Below, piece after piece: positions 34,807 through 45,813 of a stretch of DNA of 64,000 nt. The first letter of the stretch is position 1. The number at the start of each line of letters is the position of its first letter. The DNA is from Henckelia pumila (Eukaryota > Streptophyta > Magnoliopsida > Lamiales > Gesneriaceae). Under the pieces are notes generated by a model. That model did no database searches. It was not told the DNA's origin and saw nothing but the letters and a program-made list of their open reading frames with translations. The stretch lies in the NCBI RefSeq assembly GCF_033568475.1, contig NC_133123.1, positions 3,596,001 through 3,660,000 of the forward strand, written 5' to 3'. The position numbers and the translations under genes were made by a program.

Positions 34807-37442
34807 TGTAACACCCGGAAATTTTAATACGTAAATTCGCATGCATAATTAGGGAAATTAATTATTTAAAAAAAATTTATATTTGGGTTAAATGACATTT
34901 ATATGAATTATATGCATGATTTAAATTTATTTTAGCATTTAACCTGCAATTATGGTATTGTTAGATTTTTAAGGAATTATTGGTTTTGATCGCGTAGACG
35001 GGACCGTGGACGAACGAGATACCAAAATATTTAGCCAAAAATATTTTATGAGTTTTACGAGCCTTAGAATATTATTTTAGGATATTTGTCAAGAAAATTT
35101 TAGTATTTAATTATATATTTATTTAAGGGTTTATTTTTTAGCCAAAATTAGTCTCCTTATTGACTTTTATTAATTTTTAAAATTAGCCTATTTAATAATT
35201 TCGAGATTTGGAGATATCTTATCAGATTATTATTATTATTAGAGAGTTTTAATTATATTTTTAGGTATATTATCTAAATACTATTTATTTTAATTATTAA
35301 CCTATTATTTTTTTTAAAAACTAAAAACCTAAACCTACCCTACACCCCAACCCCATCAGCCGACATCTTCCTTCTCCACCCCATTCTCACGATTCCAGTA
35401 GATTTCAACAGCCTCCATAACCAAAACTTGGAGGTTTTTGGTTTGGTTTAAAGATCCGTTCGTCCCGGACATCGTACACGCATCAAGCATCTTATTTCAA
35501 TCGAAAACTCGGTGAAAGGCATGTCTATTCCTTCGTTTAAACACCATATACGCTACTATGCACGCATGATGGATTTATTTCAGATTTGTATCATGAACTT
35601 TTCGATTTATGCATGTAGGTAAGGTTTTGGAGGTGTGTTGATGATTTGTTCACTCATGGCTCACGTTTTTAATTGCATGGTTCGGTCCAGAGGCTAGGGC
35701 TCGGTCCAGGGGTGTCCTAGGGTGCCTTCGAGTCAAGCATGGTCTGCTGGGTTAGACTGGAATGGGCTAGGGTTGATCTGATGCATGGGTGTTGTTGGGG
35801 GTGACACGGCATGGCTTGGGGAAAGAAGCTATCGGCTTCTGGGTTAGGGACCATGGCTCGGGCTGAGCCATGGTGGGTTAGGACCGCCCAGAAGTGGGCT
35901 ACGTCTGGGCGGCGGCGCTCCGGCCATGGGCGGCCGGAGCCGGCCGGCAGCAGGCCATGAAGGCCTGCTGCACACGGCCGAAAGGAAGAGGGGAAGGGGG
36001 TTCGGGTTTGGGTAGTGGCTGGGGCTGGGCCGGGTCTGGGTGGTCTGGGTTGGGTCAGTAGGGTATAGGGTTGGGTCAGGTAGGTCCGGGTCCGGGCTAG
36101 GTGGGCCGGGCTCGACTATTTTTAATTTTAAAATGTTTAATGTTTTAATTGGTTTTTGGGCCATTTAATTAGAAATAAAATTATTTGGGCTTCCAAATAA
36201 TTTTATTTGGGCTTTTTAAATTATTTTTAAGTTAACCCAATAATTTTATGGGCCCGTGGGCCCATCGGAATTTTTGGGCTAGTCAGTGATTTTATTGGGT
36301 CAGTCTAGGAATTTTTATGAATTAATTAGTTATTGGGCCTAAATATTTTTATTTAAGCCCAATAACATTTAAGTATTTTATTTTAGTAAAAATTATAATT
36401 TTTAAAATTTTTATTAATTAGGGGCTTTAAGTTAAGATTAATGGGCTTAGAGTGAGTGATCAGCAGTCTGGACCAACCCATAAAAATAAACTCAGTTCGG
36501 AATATATATTTAATTATTTTTATGCATGAAGTCTATTTTAAGTAAAAGTATATTTATTATTAAAATTAATTAAATATATATTACGAACATATTTTAAATG
36601 CATGCATACATGAAATATTTTATGATGTGTTTATGATTAAGAATTGAGCATGAAAAATATTTTTATGGAAATTGAAGTGAGGTGACAGCATAGAAGTGGT
36701 TTTACCACTGACACAGAGGTAGTTCTACTACCGGCATAGAAGTGGTTTTACCACTGGCACAGAGGTAGTTTACTACCAGCATAGAGGTGGATTTATCCAC
36801 CGCCACGTACGATGGTTCTTTAGACTGATCAGTCGGCACAGTTATTAGTCACATTCATGGATATGACCATACTCAGTTTTTATGTTATGACATGCTCAAT
36901 TATGTTATGTATGATGAAGAAAGTTATGTTATGTTTATGATTTATGATTCAGCATTTATGTTATGAAAAATGTTTCCATGCATGCATGCTCATGTACATG
37001 TATATGTATTAGTATCTACGTGATGCATTATTTTTAACCTTGTTATAAAGGATTAGACATGTTGAGCCCCTAGGCTCACTACGCTTATATGGTGCAGGTG
37101 AGCATAATGACATTTATGTAGCTCCTACCGGTGGTGAGGACGTATGAGCTCACGGAGCAGTGGACCCCGTGACCGTCGCAGTTATTTAGTCTATTATGAT
37201 GGAATTTTGAAACATGTTTTATTTTATTATTATTCCGCATATGATATTTTTCAGCAGCATTGTTTATCATTTTAAATTGATGCATGAAACATTTTTAAGG
37301 ATTTATTTATTTATTTAATATTTTTCAGGTTATTTAAGAAATATATGTTATTTTTATATACATATATGTATGGGCGTATATATATAGTATTATTTTAAAG
37401 AAAAAAAAGTTTTTTCGCATTTTATTAGTAGTAGGCATTTCA
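34807..37442 (+). mobile_element. Solo LTR, Gypsy (Tekay-like), 2636 bp
   Basis: The element runs from TGTAACACCCGG to GGCATTTCA and has TG...CA ends. It is flanked by a 5-bp target duplication GTGTC at 34802-34806 and 37443-37447. There is no internal region. The start sequence and 2-3 kb length fit plant Tekay-clade Gypsy LTRs. It abuts the end of the eIFiso4G pseudogene. Inside, 36690-36800 holds hairpin-forming tandem repeats and 36130-36440 is dense in TTGGGC/GCCCAA words. A fossil; the long open frame on its minus strand near 35844-36164 is chance. Confidence 0.88.
36690..36805 (+). repeat. Hairpin tandem repeats inside solo LTR
   Basis: Alternating short palindromes GTGGTTTTACCAC and GTAGTTCTACTAC are separated by GGCATAGA and GGCACAGAG linkers, about 2.5 units of 46 bases. 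The last unit is GTGGATTTATCCAC. Each arm pair can form a small stem. Confidence 0.85.
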
Positions 37443-37449
37443 GTGTCTC

Positions 37450-38560
37450 ATCCCTATTTCAACTCAGGATTTGAAAAAGGCAACATACTAGGAGTTTGAG
37501 GAGCGAAATCAACAGTTGGGACCCGTCTGACAGAGCTACCCATACCCAGAGCACGGCCTAACCTACTAGCTTGTGCCTGCCTCTCTTGAGCCGCTGCATC
37601 TCTGTGTAGGGAAAAATGGGGGATATGGACCTGGTTTTGTTTTTAATTCAATAGATAGACCTCGAATAAAAATATTTTATTTTCTCTCTCCTGTTTTTTC
37701 CATTCTTCTTTCCTCTTTTTTTTTTCTTTTTCTTATTTCTTTTTTTTAGACCTAGCAGGCGGTGACCATGCTGGGTCGACCCAACCAGAAGCATGGTCGA
37801 TCTAAGTTGGGTCGACCATGCTTCTTGCTTGGTCGACCCAACTTGGGTCAACCGCTTCGGTCGATCTAGTCGATCGCTTGGGTCGACAAAGCCTGGGAGG
37901 ACCCAAGCCTGGGTCGACCAAGCCGGAGCTTTGACTGAATTAAAAAGTTAAAAGTTCCTTTTATTGAATTGAAAACAAGACCAGACCTCATCAAAATTTT
38001 TTTGGACCTTAAACTTTCCTCCTCTGCTGCCACTTGTTCTTTAATACTAAGATCAATAACATCTTTAAGCATGAACCTTACCCTCAATGACAACTTCATA
38101 TTATTTGACAGCTTAGCCATAATGTCAAAATAGGCATCCATCTGTTCCTTTGCTTTAGGATGATCTATCATCTCACCGATCCTGCTCATCAATTTGCACA
38201 ACGCTTCGATATTTTCCTCATCAGGAGTCTGATCGATACTGACCCAACAACTTATTAATGCACTCATGCATTATTATTCTCGCAGTTAAAAGTTTTTTTC
38301 TTGTACAACTCTCCAATTAGTCATGTAATATTACCCAACATGCGTCTCCTCGATTGGAGTCTCTCCACTTCTCTCTCTTTTGCTGTAAGCATATTTTCAC
38401 CTTCTTCCTCCATTTTAATTATTTGCATCCTCTTCCTCTCTTTCTCCCTTCTCAAATTCTCGCAAAAGGTGGGGTAAGCTTTGTTCAAGATTGATTTTAA
38501 CTGCCTCTGTTTTGCTTCTTCCTCATCAGTGATCTTACCAACCTCATACTTTTTATCAGC
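37450..38560 (-). pseudogene. eIFiso4G pseudogene fragment (MIF4G domain)
   Basis: The minus strand shows, in order, YEVGKITDEEEAKQRQLKSI, AYPTFCENLRREKERKRM, REVERLQSRRRMLGNI, LIGELYKKK, TPDEENIEALCKLMSRIGEM, IDHPKAKEQMDAYFDIMAKL, SNNMKLSLRVRFMLKDVIDL, and, beyond a foreign insert, HRDAAAQERQAQASRLGRAL. These are the MIF4G domain and following linker of the plant translation factor eIF(iso)4G, which bridges cap binding and the 40S subunit. Stops and frameshifts occur, and introns of the parent gene are not seen, so it may be a processed copy. A MITE (about 37616-37995) splits it. The 3' end touches the target site of the solo LTR. Confidence 0.85.
37616..37995. mobile_element. MITE with GGTCGACC cluster, inside pseudogene
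   Basis: The left end GGACCTGGTTTTGTTTTTAA (from 37627) pairs with the complement of the right end, AGGTCTGGTCTTGTTTTCAA (from 37988); both continue TTCAATA. The interior 37750-37925 carries at least six GGTCGACC/GGTCGATC words in CATGC- and CCAA-flanked inverted repeats. It separates the SKKI and HRDAA blocks of the eIFiso4G relic, so it inserted later. Exact edges and target duplication are uncertain. Confidence 0.6.
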
Positions 38561-38763
38561 TTAATTTGTGGATGACGTGCAGTGGAGACCAAAATTTGGA
38601 AGTGATTTTAAGATGTATTTTTTAGCTTTTTTTCTTTAATCAAAATTAGAAATTTTGTTAAAAAAAATTTGAATATGAGATTCGGTTTGTAACTCTTCTC
38701 TTATATTTAAATATAACATGTTGCATATATTTTTATTTTGATCTTGTTCTATTAAAACATAAA

Positions 38764-39158
38764 GGCTCCATTTGGTATCCTTGATAAATACGGGATTGTT
38801 TTACAAGCCCATGTTTGTTTTAATTTTTTAACTTAGATAAGGACCTGGATTGATAGAAAATCACATTAGCATTTTGATAACCCATCCACCTCTTTTTTCA
38901 TGGATTAAATTTATCTCATTGATTACACAAGTCATTTACAAAACTATCCCTTCAAGAATTGATGGGTTTGAGGTAGAAGATTTGGGTGAAAAAAAGGGTA
39001 TTTTGGTCTACCTAAATAATATATATTAACTTATCCACCTTTAAAAACCACACTAAACATAAAAATAAACTATCAATATATACATATTTTTTCTTATCAA
39101 CTACTTATCAATCAATCTTCTAATTCAAGAGTTATCTCATCTTTTATCAAACGGGGCC
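38764..39158. mobile_element. 395-bp MITE in copy B
   Basis: Left end GGCTCCATTTGGTATCCTTG, complement of right end GGCCCCGTTTGATAAAAGAT, an imperfect inverted repeat common in plant MITEs. Flanks are CATAAA and AAAGAGTG, matching the insertion point in copy A. No coding capacity. Confidence 0.65.
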
Positions 39159-40080
39159 AAAGAGTGTATTAGGTGGTTTGATCGTATACAGTTAACATTA
39201 TATTCAATATTTTTATTGGGACACAAAGTCCAGCTCATTCACTCGTATCATCACCCGTATTGATTATTTCAGCAGGAAAAGATTGCATTTTGATTTATTT
39301 TTATTTTTTTAAATCGAGAGTCGGTAAACGTAATTTATTTATTTTCATCATTTGCCATTGGGTGAGTGAAATTACTAGTCAACCTTTTAATTGCTTGAAG
39401 ATTGGGAACGATATCAATGTCATGAATGTGTACGTTGGGAGGAAATAAATTGAAAACCACATGCTTTTGCAATTGGTATCGAAGTCCGGAATAAAAATGA
39501 ATTACACCCAGATGTATTTTGATGTCTAATAATAAAATTTGAAATAATTTATTTTATAACAGTTAAAATATCAAAAACATATTTCAATGGTCATCTACAT
39601 TATGTTTTTTTAAGTTTTACACTTTTACTTGAATATTTTTCTAGTAAAGAAAAATAATTAAATATTTGCTTGTAAATTTATGGATTAAATACATCTTACT
39701 ATATATAATTGAATAGATATTTTATATTAATTAAGATAATGAATTACAAATTGAGTTACAAATTGCATTTGAAATTACAAAATTATCTTTACGCTAGATT
39801 TAGAAAAATTCTTTCAAAAATGCATTTAGAATAGTTTTATAATTTTAAATACACGTTGTAACGCAATGTGTAAACTTCATTGTACATGCATGCATATAGT
39901 AGCATGATCCTTTATTTTATATTGCATCTAGAGATCTCATGCATGGTCGAATAATATATTATCTTAGAATTAATTTTGGAAGAGGTAACTTAATTTGCCT
40001 TCCATACATACGATACGATCCATGCAGTTGATTATGATGGTAAAATATTGTAAGCTGCAAGGAGGCGAGAGTTCATATTT

Positions 40081-40602
40081 TCAAGGAAATCCTCCTCCCA
40101 ATCCACCACCAGCGATTCCAGCTGCCCCAGAACCACCGACTCCTCCTTCAAACCCTTCACCGCCACCTCCATTAAGTCCTGCACCACCAACTCCAAAGCC
40201 ACCTCCAAAGCGGCCACCTCCAGAGCCACCTCCAAAGCCACCTCCAGAGCCACTTCCAAAGCCACCTCCAGAGCCACCTCCAAAGCCAACTCCAATGCCA
40301 CCTCCAGAGCCACTTCCAAAGCGGCCACCTCCAAAGCCACCTCCAGAGCCACCTCCTCCACCAAGTCCACCAACGCCAGCTCCAAAGCCACCTCCAGAGC
40401 CACCTCCTCCACCAACGCCAACTCCAAAGCCAAACCCAGAACCCCCACCTAATCCTCTACCAAGGCCGCCGCCAAATCCTGGACGGCCAGGAAAAAACGT
40501 CTTTTCATTGTCGAATTCGGAAGCACCCTTGAGATTCCTCGCGGCGGTACCCGTGCAAACGAGAGCTCCAACAACAAAAACAACAAGAAACTTTGAAGCC
40601 AT
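40081..40602 (-). CDS. Secreted glycine-rich protein, copy B
   Basis: Single exon, 173 aa, start MASKFLVVFVVGALVCTGTA with a signal peptide of about 21 residues. ARNLKGASEFDNEKTFFPGR follows, then a Gly-rich region of SGGGFG/SGGG units. It is paralogous to 33482-33970. The repeat has diverged: many Ser, Arg and Val residues break the Gly runs (FGGGRFGSGSGGG), and the C-terminus GGGLGGGFP is conserved in both. Likely a cell-wall structural protein. The promoter TATA near 40695-40702 is conserved between copies, so both may be expressed. Confidence 0.85.
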   Translation of the reverse strand: MASKFLVVFVVGALVCTGTAARNLKGASEFDNEKTFFPGRPGFGGGLGRGLGGGSGFGFGVGVGGGGGSGGGFGAGVGGLGGGGGSGGGFGGGRFGSGSGGGIGVGFGGGSGGGFGSGSGGGFGGGSGGGRFGGGFGVGGAGLNGGGGEGFEGGVGGSGAAGIAGGGLGGGFP

Positions 40603-40870
40603 GCTCGAGTACTGAGGAAATTGCATGAGACTCGGTAGTCAAGATAATTAATTCTTGGTGATGCTTGAAACTTGAGAAATATATAGCAAGGGTGATTATA
40701 TAGTAATTACAAGATCGATCCTTATATATAATTAATGAAGAGCAGCGTTGGCACGATATATATATGCATGTCTAATAGTAATATTGGAGTTAGTATCTTC
40801 TCAAAAATAACCACGTAATGACTGAACAATTCATTAATGCAAATCGCCATTTTTCTTACGTCCTGCTTGC

Positions 40871-41057
40871 TTGCTAGACTTTTAACTCAATTATGCATGG
40901 CTCTCATTGTGCTGAATTTCAAAGGTAGCTTGCGAGACTTTTAACTGATCAATTATGCATGGCTCTCATTGTGCTGAATTTCAAACGTAGCTAATAGCTT
41001 GCTATAGGCTTTTAACTCAATTATGCATGGCTCTCTCATTGTGCTGAATTTCAAAGG
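40871..41057. repeat. Three tandem 59-69 bp units upstream of copy B
   Basis: GCTAGACTTTTAAC at 40873, GCGAGACTTTTAAC at 40932 and GCTATAGGCTTTTAAC at 41001 each continue to TATGCATGGCTCTC and GTGCTGAATTTCAAA. Copy A has a single unit at this place, so the expansion followed the duplication. Confidence 0.85.
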
Positions 41058-41669
41058 TAAGGTTGAGAGGGTAGATTTAATACAGTGGGCCTCTTTAATT
41101 TTCCTCATCTTCTGCATTGTTATTCGAACACGAAATTCATCGCTCGATTCTTGTGTTGACCTTTGATATGGAAATTATAAGGTGCATGTGTTCGTGTGTA
41201 TATTCTATACTTAGGCAGTTTTATAGTTTTTAATTATTATTATTATCATTTGGATAACATATTTTGATTTGTCGAGATAATGAATTTAGAAGGTCGATGA
41301 GATATGATAGTTATAATTTACTAAATTATTTATTTTAAGTAAAATTATTAATTGTCTAAATTTCAAAGGTAAGGTTGAGAGGGTAGATTTAATACAGTGG
41401 GCCTCTTTAATTTTCCTCATCTTCTGCATTGTTATTCGAACACGAAATTCATCGCTCGATTCTTGTGTTGACCTTTGATATGGAAATTATAAGGTGCATG
41501 TGTTCGTGTGTATATTCTATACTTAGCCAGTTTTATAGTTTTTTATTATTATTATCATTTGGATAACATATTTTGATTTGTCGAGATAATGAATTTAGAA
41601 GGTCGATGAGATATGATAGTTATAATTTACTAAATTATTTATTTTAAGTAAAATTATTAATTGTCTAAA
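41049..41669. repeat. Recent tandem duplication, 312 + 309 bp
   Basis: Unit 1 (41049-41360) and unit 2 (41361-41669) are almost identical from TTTCAAAGGTAAGGTTGAGA to AATTGTCTAAA. They differ by an AGGCAG/AGCCAG change and a short ATT-run difference. The last 60 bases recur once more at 45317. Confidence 0.9.
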
Positions 41670-42320
41670 TTGATAGGAGGTGGCTCAAATACCCAACAGT
41701 TAATATAGGTGACCTGATCACGAGTCCATGTGTCCGACCATTCACTAACACTTAGGGTGATACGAACATCCTACTACAGGCTATCTTAAGGATAAAACTC
41801 AATATGCTAATGCATGATGCATAAAATCGTGACATAAAATATGCAGATAAAATCATTCCATATAATAAAGTCGTATAAATCATGCAAATATAAAGTTCAT
41901 TCATACTCAATCAGGATATCTCGAACAGTACTTTCGTACCTAAAAAAAACCACTCTAGCTACCCCGGCTCTACTGTCCAAGTCTATAATCATAACATTGC
42001 TCTATGACAAATTATAATATAAAAGCCTTAGGTAAGCCATTAGATACTCCCGAATTATACTAGGGATCTCGGGCTATATATACACGAGTCCGTCGACAGC
42101 CCGCTGATGTCGAGAGTTCTTACTCGGAGCCACTACACTGCTACAACTCCCGTAGCACCTCGCTAAACTCCGACCCTTGTCTAAGAAGGCTAGAAAAGTC
42201 CTAAAACAACTCAAAAACAAAAGAGAGAGGCTATATTTTTTGGTGTGAAAATCTGATTCTTAGATGCCTTATTTATATACGGAGATCGGACGACCCGTGA
42301 TAAGAATCTTTAATGAAAAG
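41670..42320 (-). mobile_element. Probable LTR-retrotransposon fragment
   Basis: Moderately GC-rich text without coding capacity. On the minus strand it has a TATA-like TATATAAATAAG near 42266-42277, followed downstream by GGACTTTTCTAGCC-like text and CCGAGATCCCTAG. The composition resembles an LTR U3/R region. No matching end or target duplication was found, so family and limits are uncertain. A fossil. 42321-42729 is AT-rich with nothing recognised. Confidence 0.35.
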
Positions 42321-42729
42321 CAAACACGATTATAGTTTAAACGTGTCCTCAATTAAATAACAAAAAAAATCAAAAATATTTTTTCCAATCTTTTGATACA
42401 AATAAGTTTAAATATTCACCCCTAGTTTACAATGAAACTAGTAACAAATAAACGCGAAATAAACAATTGAATTCAAAAGGACCTTCAGAAAACTTGTTTC
42501 TGACAATCCACGATGAAGAACAATCGACAAACGCTACAAAGTTATTAAACTTTGATAAGTTTGATTTGAACAAAACTAAAAACTTCAAGTAAAATTCTAA
42601 AAAGAATTTTGGATTGATAACAATCAAAAACTAAATAATTATCAATTATTGAATAATGAATTTATATTACAACTCAAAATAAAAAGATAATGCAAAATAA
42701 TGCAAAAGATATCATAAAAAAGTATCTTA

Positions 42730-43838
42730 GGGGGGTGTATTCAATCCAGAGTTTTAATGACTTTCAGTGACTTTTTAAAATGATAGACTTTTGTGGAGTT
42801 GATGGATTTTTATTAACTTTTATAGAATTTCACGGATTTACAAACAGATTTGCATGGATTCTTTGTAGACTTTTGAAGGACTTTTATAGAGATTTGTAAG
42901 CTTTTCATACAATTACATGAATTTGTATCTTTAATATATCTTATTATTTTTCTTTTTTTTTTCCTTTGAAATAATAATTATTTGACATAAATAATAAATT
43001 TATTTGAAATATTTTTTTAATTTATTGATGAAAATGGATTTCATTTATTTTAAATGTATATATATATATATATATTAACGTAACAAAATTATAAACTAAA
43101 AAAATTGCGATTGTGTAAAGTTATTTTTTTTAAAAAAAAACATATGATAAATTATAAATTATTTTATCAATTATATCATAAAAAATTATTTGTCAATTTT
43201 TATTTTTTATCGTGTATGTTATCAACTAATCAAATATTTAAATTAAATCATATTATAATTTTTTGAATCATATATTATTATCATTAACTATTATAATTAT
43301 TGGTATAAATCATAATTTAAAAAGCACAAAATATTTTGAAAATTTCAAATATTTAAATAATATTTTTTATTTTGATTTTAGAAAAAAGAACAAATATATA
43401 ATTCATTTTGAATATGGGAGAGAGTGAGATAGAGAGGAGATTCATTTTGAATATGAGAGAGAGTGAGATAGAGAGGAGTGAGATAGTGAGGAGTGAAGAA
43501 ATGCGAGAAAGAAAAGGAAATTATGAGAAATCCATCCAAATCTTTGGGTTATACCAAAGACTTTTTTTTACAAAATATAGTTGTACCTTAAGCATTAATG
43601 TTTGTATGTCCATGATTTTCATGGAGTTATTAAAAGTTAATTGACATTTTGAATAACACTAGACTTTTATAGAGTTTTTAAAAGTCCAGGTTGAATACCA
43701 CTTGACTTTTAAAACTCTATAAAAGTCTATTTTGAATACCACTAGACTTCTATAGAGTATATAAAAGTCATGATTGAATACCTCTAAACTTCTAAAATCC
43801 ATAAAAGTCAATAATTCTCCGGATTGAATACACCCCCC
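42730..43838. mobile_element. Tourist-type MITE, 1109 bp, TSD TTA
   Basis: Terminal inverted repeats GGGGGGTGTATTCAATCC at both ends are perfect for 18 bases. They are flanked by TTA at 42727-42729 and 43839-43841, the 3-bp duplication typical of PIF/Harbinger and Tourist elements. Subterminal repeats of GACTTTTATAGAGTTTTAAA type cluster near 43660-43830 and 42755-42905. The interior frame at 43408-43644 is low-complexity (ESEIERS repeats) and not a transposase. It was probably mobilised by a Harbinger transposase in trans. Confidence 0.9.
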
Positions 43839-43849
43839 TTAATAGGCTT

Positions 43850-45315
43850 AGAATACTCAAAAATAGGAAAAATTTAAAAAACTACTCAAAAATTCCCATG
43901 CACATATAACACGCCCAAGTGTGTGAGAGAGATGAACTAGCGCGGGGAACTTGAAAAGTAGCGCGGGTGGGGGACCCCGGGTGCAAATATAAAAAAAAAC
44001 TCTAGGACATTTGGCGACGCGTTAGCCTTACATTTGAAGACGCAAAAACACGTCGTCAATTTTTTTTTTCGAACCCCATGCGCGCCCTCGCTGTTTGGTA
44101 GGCGCAGGGGCGCATGCCCTACGCACCCATCTCCATTTTATTTTTTTTTTGGCCTAAACGTCTGAAATGGCGCCACATCGACACAATAATCAAATTCTAC
44201 AATAAAAAGGGTTTTAAACATCATGAAAACGAGATTAAAATGCAACATGACTCGACAATGGAAAAATACTCGACATTGTCCAAATTACAAGCCCATTAAA
44301 ACAAGCTAAAACCCGGATCTCCACTTCTATTCAATCCCACACACAAAACAAAGCAACAACCGGAAAATCGGTAAGTATAAAAACTTAGTATGTACAACAG
44401 AAGCATATAATCATCAAATATGTCAACTTAAATGCATTTCAAATCGATAAGACACAATCAATGCTATTGAAATTAAATAATGCTTTTCATGAAATGCATG
44501 TTCAAGAATATGCTGGCTTGCAACAATGGGCAACAATCATCGAGGTTAGTATCCGACCCCGACATCAAGATTCGTATCCGATCTCGGTATACGTCAAGAC
44601 CTGCAACAACTAGGAAAAAGCCGAAAAGCACGTTCAAATTGCATCCCTTTGTGGTAACGGCTATTTCGGACCTTTTCTTGCCGCAAGGGTTGAGTCTTTG
44701 AAAACGTTAAAAAAGTATTCAAAAAAAGACCTAACAAGATTAAGTGAATACCTAAAATTCCAAGCTCCTGCTAACCCCACCTAAGACTGAATTCGTATCC
44801 GACCCAACATCAAGGTTCGTATCCGACCTCGACATTAAGATTTGTATCCGATCTCAGCATCAATGCTATCAATTTCGAATAAAGATGACTCAATATGAAT
44901 GAGATAATGCAAAATACATATATCAACATATCTTGCTCTCGCTAATGCTCGTTTCAAAAACCATCTCAATAACATGCATGTAAATCGATTCATGGAAATG
45001 ACATAGCAACAAATATCAAAAATCACCGAGCAACATCAAAATATAATTATGTCATCAATCAAAATACGAGAATCGAATCACATAATCCAAACAATAACAT
45101 GTAACAAGTAAAATGTGTGATTTTTCTCGGGACTCGAGAATTCAACTCATCTCGAGGTTCAATCTTTCCTCGTATGCTCATACATTCAAATCTCAATTTT
45201 CCGAAATGCTCAACTGCAATGCTACACAATACGAGCTCATATAAATTTTTATTTGATCAATTATCAATATTTTCAATACAAAATTAAACTAAACCTCGAT
45301 CGAATTCTCAACAAC
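43850..45315 (-). mobile_element. LTR-derived block related to the 6968 solo LTR
   Basis: It shares ACAAAACAAAGCAACAA and AAGATTCGTATCCGATCT with the solo LTR at 6968-9375, in the same relative order. At 44541-44870 there are four copies of a CGACATCAAGATTCGTATCC-like phrase. Ends were not found. Together with 41670-42729 it forms a block bracketed by copies of a 60-base host sequence. A fossil, family probably Gypsy. Confidence 0.5.
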
Positions 45316-45374
45316 TCTATGATAGTTATAATTTTCTAAATTATATATTTTAAGTAAAATATATTATCAATTTT

Positions 45375-45680
45375 CTAATTTCGTAATTAAATGGTAATAT
45401 CCAGTAATAATTATTTTACAATGCGAAATTAAAATAATTATGTCAAATAAATTAATTGTGTATTAAAAATATGTATTAATAAATATCAATTTATAGACGA
45501 TATTAAAATGCATATTTGATATATAGAGCACACAAGAGTTAAAATAACTTAAATCAAATCAAGTTTTAACCCCAAATAAATGAAAAGAGTATACACATTT
45601 AATTTAATTTGGCATAATTATTTAAATTTCGCATTTTAAAATTGTTATTACTGGATCTTGCCAATTAATTACGAAATTAG
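45375..45680. mobile_element. 306-bp foldback/MITE with about 85-bp inverted arms
   Basis: The left arm starts CTAATTTCGTAATTAA at 45375. Its complement starts at 45680 with CTAATTTCGTAATTAA. Both arms continue through ATCCAGTAATAA and ATGCGAAATT to ATAATTATG. The spacer is AT-rich, with no coding capacity. Confidence 0.8.
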
Positions 45681-45753
45681 CATCGGATCCTTACATGTAT
45701 TTTACAAAAAAAAATAATTAGTTTAACAAAATCGGATCGCCAAGAATCTCAAC

Positions 45754-45756
<3 letters not shown>

Positions 45757-45809
<53 letters not shown>
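45757..45809. repeat. (TA)n microsatellite
   Basis: About 26 uninterrupted TA units. Confidence 0.95.

Positions 45810-45813
<4 letters not shown>

Larger units (their letters stand above)
38685..41190. repeat. Segmental duplication, copy B
   Basis: Collinear with copy A (30955-34405): the same left flank TCTTATATTTAAATATAACA, the same middle GAGTCGGTAAACGTAATTTA, a glycine-rich gene, and the same right flank GTTGAGAGGGTAGATTTAAT. Copies differ by point changes, small indels and different MITE content. Confidence 0.85.

Noticed and set aside
35844-36164. 106-codon Pro-rich frame on the minus strand
   Set aside because: Lies inside the solo LTR, low-complexity, with no family signature.
36690-36805. 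CRISPR-like spaced repeats
   Set aside because: Short palindromes in a plant LTR; spacers are repeated too, and the genome is eukaryotic.
39995-40615. Long Pro-rich frame on the plus strand (PPPEPPPKPP)
   Set aside because: It is the complement of the glycine-rich gene at 40081-40602, which has a signal peptide and a paralogue on the same strand.
43408-43644. 78-codon frame with ESEIERS repeats
   Set aside because: Purine-rich repeat inside a Tourist MITE, not a transposase.
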